From: Lepidurus packardi
Taxonomy: Eukaryota; Arthropoda; Branchiopoda; Notostraca; Triopsidae
Direction of reading: 5' to 3'
NCBI GenBank assembly: GCA_023053545.1
Contig: JAKZAN010000001.1
Location: forward strand, 2,810,565 to 2,874,564
Length of the DNA: 64,000 nt
Below, piece by piece: positions 10,870-22,600 of this stretch. The translations under genes and the position numbers were made by a program. The notes under the pieces were generated by a model. That model was not told the DNA's origin and searched no databases. It saw nothing but the letters and a program-made list of their open reading frames with translations. Numbering within the stretch: position 1 is the stretch's first letter; each line of letters begins with the position of its first letter.

Positions 10870-12735
10870 TTAAGTTTTTCGGTCTATTTGTCGTTCTATG
10901 TCATCTACTTTTCGTTTGGCCGCCTTCAATTTGTCTTCCAAAAATTGTTTCAGTTGGTCTTGTCTTATCTTTAGGACTTCAATTTCCATAATCAATTCCG
11001 TGATTCGGGTGGTCATTGGGTGGTGTTCTAAGTCAGCAGCAACGGGGTTGCTCGTTCTGGTAGCTTTCCAAATAAGGTACCCGCCTATGATCATGCCTGT
11101 GGTCAAGCTTAAACAAATGGCAGTCCCAATGATCATTATCGTCTCTATTCGGCCATTAAATTGATGTTCTATCTCGCTTTTGTCGTCCAAAAAGAGCGTA
11201 GTCTGCTTTGTTAGGGCCATCTGCATCTTCCTAGAAGGGATCTCCCAGTCTTCATGTTGGTCCACGTTCTTCAATAAGTTCTTGACTTCGGGAAACAGCG
11301 AGTGGTCGAACGGGGTTAAGTTAGTCATTAAGAAAAAATGGGTCAATGAGATTTGGGTAATATTTGGGGTGTTGGCGGAAAGAGTGGATTGTCCGGTAAA
11401 ACTTGCGGGAATTGTAAAAGTTGGAGCTTGCAGTGAGCATTTCGGCGGCAACGTAAGTAATCCAACACCGGCTAGTTCGACTTTTCTTTCGGCAATTCGC
11501 ATACTGATGTTTGAAAATTGGCATAACAAATTAGTCTGAAAACTGATTGGAGAGGAGTACAACCACTTGTTGTCTCCTATCGGTTTTAGGAAAATTCGGC
11601 TCCGACGAATAATATTAATTTCACAAAATTTGTTAATGGCTATGTTGTCGGCTAAGAAAAGCGAGATTGAGCACGAGTTACTGGATGCTTGGAGGATGAT
11701 CGGATTTTGAGCTAAACACCAACGTTTGTCAAGACGTAAACAGGACGTTAAATCGGTTTGTTCAAATTCCATAAAGTTTTTGCGATCGAAGGAAACGGCT
11801 AAATAGTTGACAGTGGTTTTGAGGAGGGAGTAAGTGTTTGTGTCCGGAATTGGGGTTGGAAATGGGGTTAGTCGGAAAAGTTCAAATTCAGAGAAATGAG
11901 GGCTGATCGGAATTTCAATGAAAAGTCGTAAGCCGTTGCTTGTGGAAATAGTTTTGATCCCTGCTGAGCTATACAGTGTCCAAAAATTAGTGGTTTTAGA
12001 GTTTGTCATTATGGTCCAACCTGTAGGTAATCTGTTCTCTATTTCTTCAAGTATTGGGATTAATTTTATGGGAGGTATCAATTGTTTGGGTAGTCTTCCA
12101 GTTGCGATAAGTGTTAGATCGTCATTTAGACACTGGAGTAGATTATTAGCGAATTTCAAATTGATCTGGATTTCGGCATTAGCGGTGGTTAATTGTAATA
12201 TGTTTTCGAGTGAATGGTCTGTTTCCTTGTGATATTGATCTATTGTTGTGCTGATGATTTTAATAGCTTCCGTAATATTTTTTATGGTGTTTTTGTTTCG
12301 GAGGGCCTCTTCATGGGTGGTTTGAATGAGAGATGCTTGTAAATCTTGAATGTGAGCGATGCTAGTCAATTTTTTCGTCATTTGATTTGCCTGCTCATTG
12401 ATAGCCTGAAGATCGTCGTCACCGGCGGTACCAAAAAGGAAATGGAGTACTTTGCTTGCACCGGGAATTAATACGAAACGTTTATCGCGTTTGTTGGTCG
12501 TAATAGTTTGCCGGATGTTTTGAAGTTTGTTTTTCATCTCTTGTAGATCTCTAAGGAACAGGTTGTTTTCTCTTGTAACTGTCATATTAAGAAGGGCGGT
12601 TAGACTTTGGGCTTGCAGATTTTTTATGTTCGAAATGTGAACGGTTTGAGTTTTCCCTAGAATGGAGATTTTCGTGGATATCGGTAATGTTGAATTCAAC
12701 GGGGAATGGCGTGAATGTATGCAAGTACTGGTCAA
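10870..12735 (-). pseudogene. env: env, main part: F-like fusion envelope glycoprotein (frame broken near its N-terminus)
   Basis: This is an envelope-like membrane protein. The open frame begins at a TTG, so it is the downstream part of a longer env rather than a separate gene. A furin-type RDKR site lies at residues 83-86 (cleavage at about 12478) and is followed by a hydrophobic fusion-peptide-like segment with LFGT. A helical region follows, then a Cys-containing ectodomain with several N-glycosylation sequons. One transmembrane segment lies at about 533-556. The cytoplasmic tail of about 63 residues is rich in charged heptads and looks coiled-coil. The order matches baculovirus F / insect errantivirus envelopes. 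The N-terminal portion lies one frame away (12587-12930), so the gene as assembled is interrupted by an indel near 12640-12660. The stop is 65 bp from the 3' LTR. Confidence 0.85.
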
Positions 12736-12930
12736 GGTGTTCGATAATTTGGTCGTAAGTTGTTAGATCGACGTCAGCTACGAGTGTCCATTTTGAGCTG
12801 GTTATGGTCAACTGATCTTCATATTGGATTAAACTTCCCAACGAAAGGCGGTAATGGTCTTGATTAAATTGAGCATCAAGTGGAAAGCAACATAAAGCCA
12901 TCAGGGTAACAACTGTTCCGAAGATTGGAC
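12587..12930 (-). pseudogene. env: env N-terminal exon: signal peptide and start of ectodomain, out of frame with the rest
   Basis: An ATG at 12899-12901 opens a 104-codon frame that overlaps the main env frame and ends at 12587. Reading upstream of the ATG, the frame stays open for 15 more codons to a TAG that includes the last bases of the pol region. It encodes a hydrophobic stretch ending in VTLMALCC that would make a good signal peptide. A TTTATAG acceptor-like site at about 12931-12937 would start an exon at 12930, as expected for a spliced env mRNA. Sequons and a predicted ectodomain follow. The frame must step by one base near 12640-12660 to reach the fusion domain. The splice site is inferred. 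Confidence 0.65.
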
Positions 12931-12943
12931 CTATAAATGAATT

Positions 12944-15538
12944 CTACTTGAATACTTGATCGGCGAAGCGGACAGGCGGTTTGGATTGTCTACCAGAGCG
13001 GGTAGTTTGGGTAGGTTGTTGGAATTGTAAAGTAGGGGGTTGGAGGATACTGCGTAAGGGAGGTTGATCATTAACGGATAGAGATCGTGGTCGGACGGAG
13101 AGTGGAGATTCGTTAGGAGTGCGATGGTCTTCTGGTGTGCTATGTGTACGGGGTCGAAAAGTTGCATCATCGCCAAAGGCGGGGGAGTCATATGATGATG
13201 AACTTGTATTTGTTGTGCTGGTATCGGTGGATGAGCTTGAATTGTTTGGGCCAACGGGACTTCGATGATCTAACCAAGTTTGTTCATGGGGTGGTCCTGG
13301 AGTGCTTGAATCACGATTAGGAGCTGGCATCTGCAAATATTCGGAGTCTTCGGAGTTGTTAAGAATGTTCGGAGAGTTAGGTGAATGAGTTTCTCCGGTA
13401 GTTTCTTGGTTACTGTTTGGGGTTGTGGGCGGAGATAGTGTTGTGGCAAGGGAATGTGGATGTAGGTGTTGGTGGGTAGGATGAAGTAGGGTAGTAGGTA
13501 AGGTGCTGGCATTGTTCCAAGGAAGTTCGGATGGTTTTGCTGGCTGTGGTTGAGGTGGTCCGGTAATAAGTTCGGTAAGGGTCTTAAGTAAACCTGCCAG
13601 TTGCTTTTCGGTTTGCTCGACGGTAAGGGGTATAGAAGGGATTTTCGGATCAGGCAATTTTTCAATACTGGACTCTGTTAAAGGGGTGTCACCAGCGAAC
13701 GTTTGTTCGACGTAGTGTTTTAGTCTGTTTACATTCACATTTTCGTCTTTTAAAGTTTTCGAGTCTTGAATTAACAAGGTTTGATCTCCTGTTTTCTTGA
13801 TAATTCTGTACGGTCCCATCCATGAGTTGAGCGCTAGTTTGGGGGATTCTCCAACCTTCAGGGCAGTATTGCATTTGAGGACCTTGTCGCCAAGCTCAAA
13901 GGTAACGGGTCTCATTCGTCGATCGTAATAAATTCGTCGTCGTTCTCGGACATATGTGAACGCCTGGTGCAACCTTTGAACTAGTTCAGCTTTGTAGTCT
14001 TCAGTTACAGCATAATTTGGGCGACGGGGGGCAAGAAAGGTATTGACGTCGATATTGGGATCTCGGCCGTGTAATAGAAAAAAAGGGGTTTCGTCGGTGC
14101 TAGGGTGAATGGCTGTTCGGTAGGAAAACAAGACAAAATTCATTTGCTCATCCCAATTTCCTTGGCTTCCCTCACAAAATTTCGCCATACCGTCCATCAA
14201 TACTCGGTGATGTCGTTCGACCATTCCGTTGCATTTTGGATTATAGGCTGTGGTGTTCGTTTTAGTGATCTTGAGGTACTCGCAAATTTCTTTAACGAGT
14301 TTAGAGAGGAAGTTAGTCCCACGGTCAGGCAGGAGCTCAAAAGGGATACCGTGTCTACAAATTATGTGTTCTACGAAAATTCGAGCTACGGTTCTTGCAT
14401 CTTGGGTTGGAATTGGGAAAGCTTCGGGCCATTTTGTGAAGTGGTCGACAAAGACGAGGAGATATCGGTTGCCATCCATTGTAGGGGGAAAAGGACCTAG
14501 AATGTCGACAGCAAGGCGATGGAATGGACCTTGAACGGGAGGTAAGGTACCTAGGAGTGCGTTTTTCTGCAAACTAGCGGGTTTTCTTCGAGCACAGAGT
14601 AGACAAGTCTGGCAATGTCTTTTAACGTCATTGAACATAGTCTTCCAGAAAAATCGGCTGCGAACACGATTAAGTGTTTTAAAATATCCTAAGTGTCCGG
14701 CTAAAAGGTGATCATGATTCGTGGTTAAGACATCTCGTATTAGGACCTTTGGGACGACAATTTGGTTAATGACCTCATCTCGTGGGGCTTTTATCCGGGG
14801 TAGAGACAGGTGATAGAGCAAACCGTTATTTTCGTCGACGAAATAATTTTCAATTTCAAATAGCCAGGGGGGTCTACGATCGTTTTCGGGGATTTTTCCA
14901 GTGGTAAGGTAATCATAGAGGGGTCTGCAGTATGAGTCTTCATATTGAAGTTTTCGGAGTTGTTCTTCTGTAATGTTTAGGATGTTGACTGGTTGGTCGG
15001 TTTGGACTGTACTAATAGTACTTGTTTCAGTAGTTCGGTCGGGGGTTATGGGGATACGTGAGAGGGCGTCAGCGTTTTTGTTAACTCTGCCAGGTCGATA
15101 CTGGACATCATAATCATATTCGGCTAATGTGAGAGACCAACGAACTAATCGGGAAGAAGAATCCTTAACGGACATTAGCCAGCGGAGAGAATGGTGATCA
15201 GTAAAGACGGTAAAGTGTCGTCCGTACAGGTAGGTTCTAAAATGTTTAATGGCCCAGACTACGGCTAAAGCTTCCTTTTCTGTTGTACTGTAATTTTTCT
15301 CGGCTTTCGACAGGGTTCGACTAGCGTAAGCGATGGCGACTTCTTTAGAATCTTGTGTTTGGGCTAACACGGCACCAAGAGCGAAATCGGAAGCGTCGGT
15401 ATGTAAGAAAAATGGAGAGTCGAAATTAGGGTAAGCCAAAATAGGCCAAAGCATAAGTTTGCCTTTAAGGAGGACATAGGCTTCGTCTTGCTCAGGTTCC
15501 CAACAAAAGGGAATGTTCTTAACCGTTAATTTGGACAA
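12944..15538 (-). pseudogene. pol: pol, 3' part: RNase H and integrase, with long Pro/Ser/Thr tail
   Basis: This is the downstream half of pol, entered by a one-base frame break from the RT half. It opens at TTG and has no start of its own. RNase H covers about residues 10-160: HTDAS with D48, E89, D114 and the NADALSR block near D157. The integrase zinc region is HDHLLAGH (275-282) with CLLC (312-315). The catalytic core is D345, D405, E441, spaced D-x59-D-x35-E, followed by a GPYRI module near 580. The last 200 or so residues are rich in Pro, Ser and Thr, with no recognised domain. The frame ends just before the env exon. All visible catalytic residues are present, so apart from the frame break this half looks intact. 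Confidence 0.9.
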
Positions 15539-17559
15539 TGGATGCGCATTTTCGAGAAATTGTTAATAAATCGACGGTAATAGCCAACTAAACCCAGAAA
15601 GGATTGGACTTCCTTGACGGTGGTCGGTGTAGGGTAGTTATAGATCGCGGATACTTTGTCGGGGTCGGGTTCAATACCTTGGGCGGAAACGATGTGTCCA
15701 AGATACTTGATTCGTTCTTTAAAAAACTCACATTTGGACGGTTTTAGTTTAAGGCCGGCTTCTCGGAGTCGTTGGAAGACTAGGTCTATGCGGTTCAAAT
15801 GATCTTCAAAAGTTTTGCTGAAAACAATGATGTCATCAATATATGCTAGACATATTTTGTTCACTAGACCTTTTAGGACGTTATTCATCAGGCGTTGAAA
15901 TGTCGCAGGGGCATAGCATAAGCCAAAGGGCATTTGGTTAAATTGGTAATGGCCATAGGGGGAAGAGAAAGCGGTCTTTTCGCGGTCAACCGGGTCTATT
16001 TCGATCTGCCAAAATCCATTGACAAGGTCAAAAAGGGAAAAGTATTTAGATTCGGCTAAATGGTTTAGAGACTCGTGGATGTTGGGCATGGGGTATTGGT
16101 CTTTTCGGGTCACGGCGTTAAGTTTACGAAAGTCGATTACTAATCGTTTGGATCCGTCTTTCTTGTCTACTAAAAGAACTGGTGATCCCCAGGGGGAGTT
16201 AGATTCAGAGATCACGCCTGCTTCTAGCATTGCCTTGATTTTGTCTTCCATGGTTGTCTGAAGGGATTCGGGTACTCGGTATGGTCTTTGGTGGATAGGA
16301 GGATGTCCTTGGACGTCAATCGTATGCTGGACTTCGTTTGTTCGACCCATATCCATATCGGATTTTGCAAAGATGTCAGCGTTTTGCTCTAATAGGGCTA
16401 CAAGTTTTTCTCTTCGATGTTCAGGTAGGGTAGTGCCAATGTTGAATTTTTGTTCGTCAAGTTTGGTGGGCTGGGGCTGTGCTAGCAGGAGATCCTCAGT
16501 ACGATATTCGATATTGACGGAATTCACCGAAATGGGACTGGGATTAGGAATAACGTCGAAGTCTAAAAGACCAACGAATTCTTTGGAGGAAAGACGGACG
16601 GTCTCGGAAGACATGTTCGAAATTACGATGGGTATAACAGAGCTTCCGTCAGTGGTGACAATTACTGGCTCGACATAAATGTACGAGCGGTAAAGTTCAG
16701 CTGGTTCTACAATACCAGTTCGGCCAAATCGCGGTAGGAAATTGGTTGGGTTTTCGACATTTTTGGGAGTGTCAATTCGACCTTGTACAATTCTACTGGT
16801 GCCGGGAAACACGACTACATCCTTTTGAAGGAAGATTCGGTGGCTTGGGAGTTGTGATATTTGTTTATTTTCGGCGAGAAAAGGAGCAAATTCATCTTCT
16901 GGTTCTACGGTTTGGACAAGTTCTTTAACAGGATTGTTGGTTGGTCGAGGGCTGGGTAAAATCGGGGTGGGAGAGCAGGTATTTGGTTCCACTATGGTTT
17001 TCGGTAAAGGATCGGTTTGGTGACCAGGATTGGAAGCGTCTGGGCTACTCACAGGAGGAAAATAGACCATTTGATCTTTGCCGTCTATAACTAGGCCATG
17101 CTTGCAGATAAAGTCTATGCCAAGCACAAGGTCATAGTTGATTTGTGAGCTAACAACGAATTGGTGGGCATATTGGCGGCCTAAAATGGAGATTTCAGTT
17201 TCGTAAACTCCGCCAGTTTTGAGTTCGGCATTGCTGATCGAGAATAATCTAACATCGGCTGAAATGGTCTGAAGGGAATGACCGGACTGTTGAAGGGCTA
17301 AAAAGACGTTCTCGTTCAATAGGGAAAGTCCTGCTCCGCTGTCGACGAGAGCGGTAAGCAACAAATTACCTACGACTACTGGTACTACTGGGGTTTTGTA
17401 GCCAGTGGAAATTTCTGCGATGATATCATTGTAAATTGGGGTTTGGTCAACTGATTGGGGTTTGAAGTTTGGGTCAGTAGTACTGGTCGGGGTGTTTCCA
17501 TTTAACGTTTGAGGATACTTTTTCCTTTCCCACCGACCCTCTCTGGTGGTTCGTCCTAG
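15526..17559 (-). pseudogene. pol: pol, 5' part: aspartic protease and reverse transcriptase, expressed by -1 frameshift from gag
   Basis: The frame starts by -1 slippage at 17559-17565. Counting from the TTG at 17364, the protease active site ALVDSGAG is residues 5-12, with about 65 open codons before it back to the slip site. Reverse transcriptase spans about 360-600: FRKLNAVTRKDQYPMP, FDLVNGFWQIE, FGLCYAPATFQRLM, and catalytic YIDD at 508-511. Connection motifs GLVGYYRRFI follow. The frame ends at 15526 within RT's C-terminal region, overlapping the RNase H frame by 13 bases. The break sits at a run of four A residues (coding strand) and corresponds to one missing base. It could be a real mutation or a homopolymer assembly error. 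Confidence 0.9.
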
Positions 17560-18920
17560 TTTTTTGGCCTGTTTCCAAATAGGATCTCTTCCATAGCGCG
17601 TTGTTGATCAATTGTGGGGAGGGGGTATGGAGGCTGGAAACCCCATTTGTGGGCTAACTGCTGGGCTAATTTTGGGCAGTATTTGACAATATGGCCTTCT
17701 TCTCTGCAAAAATGACAGATCGGTTGGTCTTCTTGTGTTCGGTGGCTTTGATGATCAGGGTTATAGGAGTTAGAGTTCCGGTTGGTCGTAGGTTTATAAG
17801 GATAGGGTTGTGCGTTATTGCGAACACCCTCGTTATAGCGAGCACCCTCGAACTGCATTGGTTGACGTCGATCTGCAAAAGGGGGACGGGGAACGTTCAT
17901 CTGCATCAAGGGTTGTATGGGTGTTCCTCTATTATTTCCGGGCGGTTTTGAGTAGGTGGGCTGTGGGTTGGAAGGGTAGTTGTTCGGCGGGATTGGATCT
18001 CGATATCGTACATCCGAACTGTTGTGGGGGAGATTTACAGCAGCGGCGTGGGTTGGGGTTTGCTGTTGAGCTTTTACTAGTTGTTCTATTTGTAAAGTAA
18101 GTTGGGCTAGTTTGGCTTCTAATCCATGATAGTCTGCGCTAGTACTGGCGAGTGCAGCTTCTTCCACTCGAGCCGCCTGAACGAGTTCATCAAATGTCGC
18201 CTCGTTTCCGACGGTCCTAAGCACTGCCCTGCGGAGATCTGCGGTAATTCCTTTTAGAAACGTTTGCGCCCTCATTCCGTCTAATGCGGCTTGTGCACCG
18301 TCATAATTTGCAGTGGACTGGGCATACAGGTGGGGGAACAATTCGACGGATTCTACAAGAAGTCTCTGAGCAAAGTCGGCAATAGTCTCATTGGGCTGTT
18401 GGGTGGGTGGTGGTCTATAAGCTTCTTCATGTAACTTTCCGAAACGCTTCAAAAAAGCCTCTTTGAACTTTGGATATTCAGTTTGTACTTCCAAGGTTAG
18501 GAGTTCATAGTACTCTAGCGCTATTCCGTCGAGTCGGGTTGGTATGGCCCGCAATATTCTTTCTTCGTCCCCCGCGTAGGCGACGAGGAGGATCGACAAT
18601 TTTTTTAGCCAGTTCTTTATTCTAGAATCGCCGGTATATATAGGAAGTTGGTTCAAAATGGTTTGCACGGACTCATTGGTGGGAGTTGTTGGTCTAGTCG
18701 TGGGTTGGGTTGAAATAGTTGGGTCGCTTATCGGTTGTCCCAGGAAGGTCATCGAGCGTGGACGTGTAGCAGGAGTGGTCGTATTCATGGTTGTGGTCGT
18801 AGAGGTCGTAGTGGTCGTGGTGTTCTGGAGCGAGGTGGTGGGTGTTTGGAGAAAAATAGGATTAATAGGGGGTGTTACAGTACCTGTTCCACCTACGGGT
18901 GGTGGAGGAGTTGGCGTCAT
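17556..18920 (-). CDS. gag: gag: capsid/nucleocapsid polyprotein with one CCHC knuckle
   Basis: The protein is 454 residues from the first in-frame ATG (18918-18920); an upstream TTG reading is not credible because a stop lies four codons before it. The N-terminal 100 residues are Pro/Thr-rich. A retrotransposon Gag (capsid-like) region spans about residues 85-230, with IKNWLKKL and YPKFKEAFLKRFGKL blocks. A Gln/Asn/Pro-rich stretch follows. One zinc knuckle C402-x2-C405-x4-H410-x4-C415 (CHFCREEGHIVKYC) would bind genomic RNA. The stop TAG directly follows the slippery heptamer, so most product is Gag and a minority Gag-Pol. The leader between the primer-binding site and this ATG is about 150 bases. 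Confidence 0.92.
   Translation of the reverse strand: MTPTPPPPVGGTGTVTPPINPIFLQTPTTSLQNTTTTTTSTTTTMNTTTPATRPRSMTFLGQPISDPTISTQPTTRPTTPTNESVQTILNQLPIYTGDSRIKNWLKKLSILLVAYAGDEERILRAIPTRLDGIALEYYELLTLEVQTEYPKFKEAFLKRFGKLHEEAYRPPPTQQPNETIADFAQRLLVESVELFPHLYAQSTANYDGAQAALDGMRAQTFLKGITADLRRAVLRTVGNEATFDELVQAARVEEAALASTSADYHGLEAKLAQLTLQIEQLVKAQQQTPTHAAAVNLPHNSSDVRYRDPIPPNNYPSNPQPTYSKPPGNNRGTPIQPLMQMNVPRPPFADRRQPMQFEGARYNEGVRNNAQPYPYKPTTNRNSNSYNPDHQSHRTQEDQPICHFCREEGHIVKYCPKLAQQLAHKWGFQPPYPLPTIDQQRAMEEILFGNRPKN
17559..17565 (-). promoter_or_regulatory. -1 ribosomal frameshift heptamer A AAA AAC
   Basis: On the minus strand the last two gag sense codons are AAA AAC, preceded by an A-ending codon and followed at once by TAG. 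This gives the canonical X XXY YYZ slippery heptamer. Checked codon by codon, the -1 frame is open from here through the protease motif into RT. No stimulatory RNA structure was modelled. Confidence 0.85.
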
Positions 18921-19074
18921 CTTAGGCACAATGGATTCGTACAAAACTAAACTTTTTTAAACTTCGGTGGAACTGTGGCACGTTGGGCTATTTGAATAAT
19001 TTGAACGATTTTGAACTAGGTGGGACACTTGCACTAATTGGAAACTTATTTGAACTGCCGGTATTTTAACGCGA

Positions 19075-19092
19075 ATCCCACTTCTGACACCA
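19075..19092 (-). promoter_or_regulatory. Primer-binding site, probably tRNA-Leu
   Basis: Three bases inside the 5' LTR, the minus strand reads TGGTGTCAGAAGTGGGAT. It starts with TGG, the complement of a tRNA 3' CCA end. The match looks like a tRNA-Leu 3' terminus, which is recalled rather than searched. Confidence 0.75.
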
Positions 19093-19095
19093 AAT

Positions 19096-19614
19096 TGTAA
19101 GAAACTGTTTTGGGCGATTAAATTGTTTTGAGCGGTTGGGCGGAAGGCTGTGAGTTCTTTTTCGCTCAACGGTAAAATACCGTACAACTTTATTCAATAT
19201 TTTCGTCGGTACAAGTCGTGTCACTAAGTCAATAATTCACTAGGTCGTCCATACGTCACAAACGTTTTAACAAGATTGAAAACTATAACTTATACTAACT
19301 GGGCAGAGAGAAAAAGGGAGCGTAACAAATAGCGAGAGACTGAGAGCGACTGAGCGCGACCACCTTTCTAGCGGGGGAGAACAAGCGTTTATATACATGT
19401 TTGGCGTGGGATCTGCTGAATGGGCTAAATTATAAACTGAGGGAATGTTCGGATGGACCGGATGCGTGAGAAGGAAATTAGCTAGTGATCTGACGCTCGG
19501 CATCCTGGATATGAGCTGAGAATTATAAGTCGGCGAAATATTGTCAAAATGTGGTCAGCGAAATGTGGTCTTGCTTAGTCATCGGGATTAAGTTTAAAAT
19601 GATCGTTCTCCACA
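19096..19614 (-). repeat. 5' LTR of the env-bearing gypsy element
   Basis: This 519-bp LTR is identical to the 3' LTR except for two substitutions (near the TGTA end and in the gactgaaagc/gactgagagc segment) and one T in a homopolymer. A TATATAAA box (minus strand) at about 19388-19395 would be the promoter, and AATAAA is at 19189-19194. Flanking aatc at 19615-19618 matches the other side. Confidence 0.93.
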
Positions 19615-22600
19615 AATCAGTAGTTCATGAAATAAGTCAGTAATTCAATAATTAAGTCAGGAATTCATGAATTAAGTCAGTAATTCAATAATTAAGTCAG
19701 TAATTCATGAATTAAGTCAGTAATTCAATAATTAAATCAGAAATTAATTATTTATGTTAGGAATTAATTAATTAAGTCAGTAATTCATGAATTAAGTCCG
19801 TAATTCATGAATTAATTAACTAAGTCAGTAATTCATGAATTAAGTCCGTAATTCATGAATTAAGTCAGTAATTCATGAATTAAGTCAGTAATTCATGAAT
19901 TAAGTCAGAAATTCATTAGTTAAATCAGTAATTCATGAATTAAGTCAGTAATTCATGAATTAAGTCAGTAATTCATGAATTAAGTCAGTAATTCATGAAT
20001 TAAGTCAGTAATTCATGAATTAAGTACGTAGTTCATGAAATAAGTCAGTAATTCAATAATTAAGTCAGGAATTCATGAATTAAGTCAGTAATTCAATAAT
20101 TAAATCAGAAATTAATTATTTATGTTATGAATTAATTAATTAAGTCAGTAATTCATGAATTAAGTCCGTAATTCATGAATTAAGTCCGTAATTCATGAGT
20201 TAAGTCCGTAATTCATGAATTAAGTCAGTAATTCATGAATTAAGTCAGTAATTCATGAATTAAGTCAGTAATTCATGAATTAAGTCATTAATTCATGAAT
20301 TAAATCAGTAATTCATGAATTAAGTCAGTAATTCATGAATTAAGTCCGTAATTCATGAAATAAGTCAGTAATTCAATAATTAAGTCAGGAATTCTTGAAT
20401 TAAGTCAGTAATTCAATAATTCAATCAGAAATTAATTATTTATGTTATGAATTAATTAATTAAATCAGTAATTCATGAATTAAGTCAGTAAATCATGAAT
20501 TAAGTCAGCAATTCGTAAACTAAGTCAGTAATTCATGAATTTAGTCAGTTTTTAATGAATTAAGTCAGTAATTCATGAATTAAGTCAGTAATTCATGAAT
20601 TAAGTCCGTAGTTCATGAAATAAGTCAGTAATTAAATAATTAAGTCAGGAATTCATGAATTAAGTCAGTAATTCAATAATTAAATCAGAAATTCATGAAT
20701 TAAGTCAGCAATTCATTAATTAAATCAGTATTTCATGAATTAAATCAGTAATTCATGAATTAAGTCAGCAATTCATTAATTAAATCAGTAATTCATGAAT
20801 TAAGTCAGTAATTCATTAATTAAGTCAGTAATTCATGAATTAAGTCAGTAATTCATGAAGTAAGTCAGTAATTCATGAATTAAGTCAGTAATTCATGAAT
20901 TAAGTCCGTAGTTCATGAAATAAGTCAGTAATTCAATAATTAAGTCAGGAATTCATGAATTAAGTCAGTAATTCAATAATTAAATCAGAAATTAATTATT
21001 TATGTTAGGAATTAATTAACTAAGTCAGTAATTCATGAATTAAGTCCGTAGTTCTTGAAATAAGTCAGTAATTCATGAATTAAGTCCGTAATTCATGAAT
21101 TAAGTCAGTAATTCATGAATTAAATCAGTAATTCATGAATTAAGTCAGCAATTCATTAATTAAATCAGTAATTCATGAATTAAGTCAGTAATTCATTAAT
21201 TAAGTCAGTAATTCACGAAGTAAGTCAATATTTCATGAATTAAGTCAGTAATTCATGAAATAAGTCCGTAGTTCATGAAATAAGTCAGTAATTCGATAAT
21301 TAAGTCAGGAATTCATGAATTAAGTCAGTAATTCAATAATGAAATCAGAAATTAATTAAGTTATGTTATGAATTAATTAATTAAGTCAGTAATTCATGAA
21401 TTAAGTCAGGAATTCATGAATTAAGTCAGTAATTAAGTCAGGAATTAAGTCAGGAATTCTTGAATTAAGTCAGTAATTCAATAATTCAATCAGAAATTAT
21501 TTATTTATGTTATGAATTAATTAATTAAATCAGTAATTCATGAATTTAGTCAGTAAATCATGAATTAAGTCAGCAATTCATAAACTAAGTCAGTAATTCA
21601 TGAATTTAGTCAGTTTTTAATGAATTAAGTCAGTAATTCATGAATTAAGTCCGTAGTTCATGAAATAAGTCAGTAATTAAATAATTAAGTCAGGAATTCA
21701 TGAATTAAGTCAGTAATTCAATAATTAAATCAGAAATTCATTATTTATGTTATGAATTAGTTAATTAAGTCAGTAATTCATGAATTAAGTCCGTAATTCA
21801 TGAATTAAGTCCGTAATTCATGAATTAAGTCAGTAATTCATGAATTAAATCAGTAATTCATGAATTAAGTCAGCAATTCATGAATTAAGTCAGTAAGTCA
21901 TGAATTAAATCAGTAATTCATGAATTAAGTCAGCAATTCATTTATTAAATCAGTAATTCATGAATTAAGTCAGTAATTCATTAATTAAGTCAGTAATTCA
22001 CGAAGTAAGTCAGTATTTCATGAATTAAGTCAGTAATTCATGAATTAAGTCCGTAGTTCATGAAATAAGTCAGTAATTCGATAATTAAGTCAGGAAATCA
22101 TGAATTAAGTCAGTAATTCAATAATTAAATCAGAAATTAATTATTTATGTTAGGAATTAATTAATTAAGTCAGTAATTCATGAATTAAGTCAGTAATTCA
22201 TTAATTAAGTCAGTAATTCATTAATTAAGTCAGTAATTCATGAATTAAGTCAGTAATTCATGAATTAAGTCAGTAATTCATGAATTTAGTCAGTATTTAA
22301 TGAATTAAGTCAGTAATTCATGAATTAAGTCCGTAGTTCATGAAATAAGTCAGTAATTAAATAATTAAGTCAGTAATTCAATAATTAAATCAGAAATTAA
22401 TTATTTATGTTATGAATTAATTAATTAAGTCAGTAATTCAATAATTAAATCAGAAATTAATTATTTATGTTATGAATTAATTAATTAAGTCAGTAATTCA
22501 TGAATTAAGTCCGTAATTCATGAATTAAGTCCGCAATTCATGAATTAAGTCAGTAATTCATGAATTAAATCAGTAATTCATGAATTAAGTCAGCAATTCA

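Larger units (their letters stand above)
10285..19614 (-). mobile_element. Complete env-bearing Ty3/gypsy element (errantivirus-like endogenous retrovirus)
   Basis: This element of about 9.33 kb is inserted in the satellite and coded on the minus strand. It has near-identical LTRs (10285-10804 and 19096-19614), TG...CA termini and a 4-bp aatc duplication at 10281-10284 and 19615-19618. The gene order is gag, pol (protease, RT, RNase H, integrase), env. gag-pol uses a -1 frameshift heptamer. The env product resembles the baculovirus-F-type fusion proteins of insect errantiviruses. A CCHC zinc knuckle in Gag differs from Drosophila gypsy itself, so this may be a separate env-carrying lineage. 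The LTRs differ by two substitutions and one 1-bp indel, suggesting recent insertion. pol and env each carry one frame break. Confidence 0.95.
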
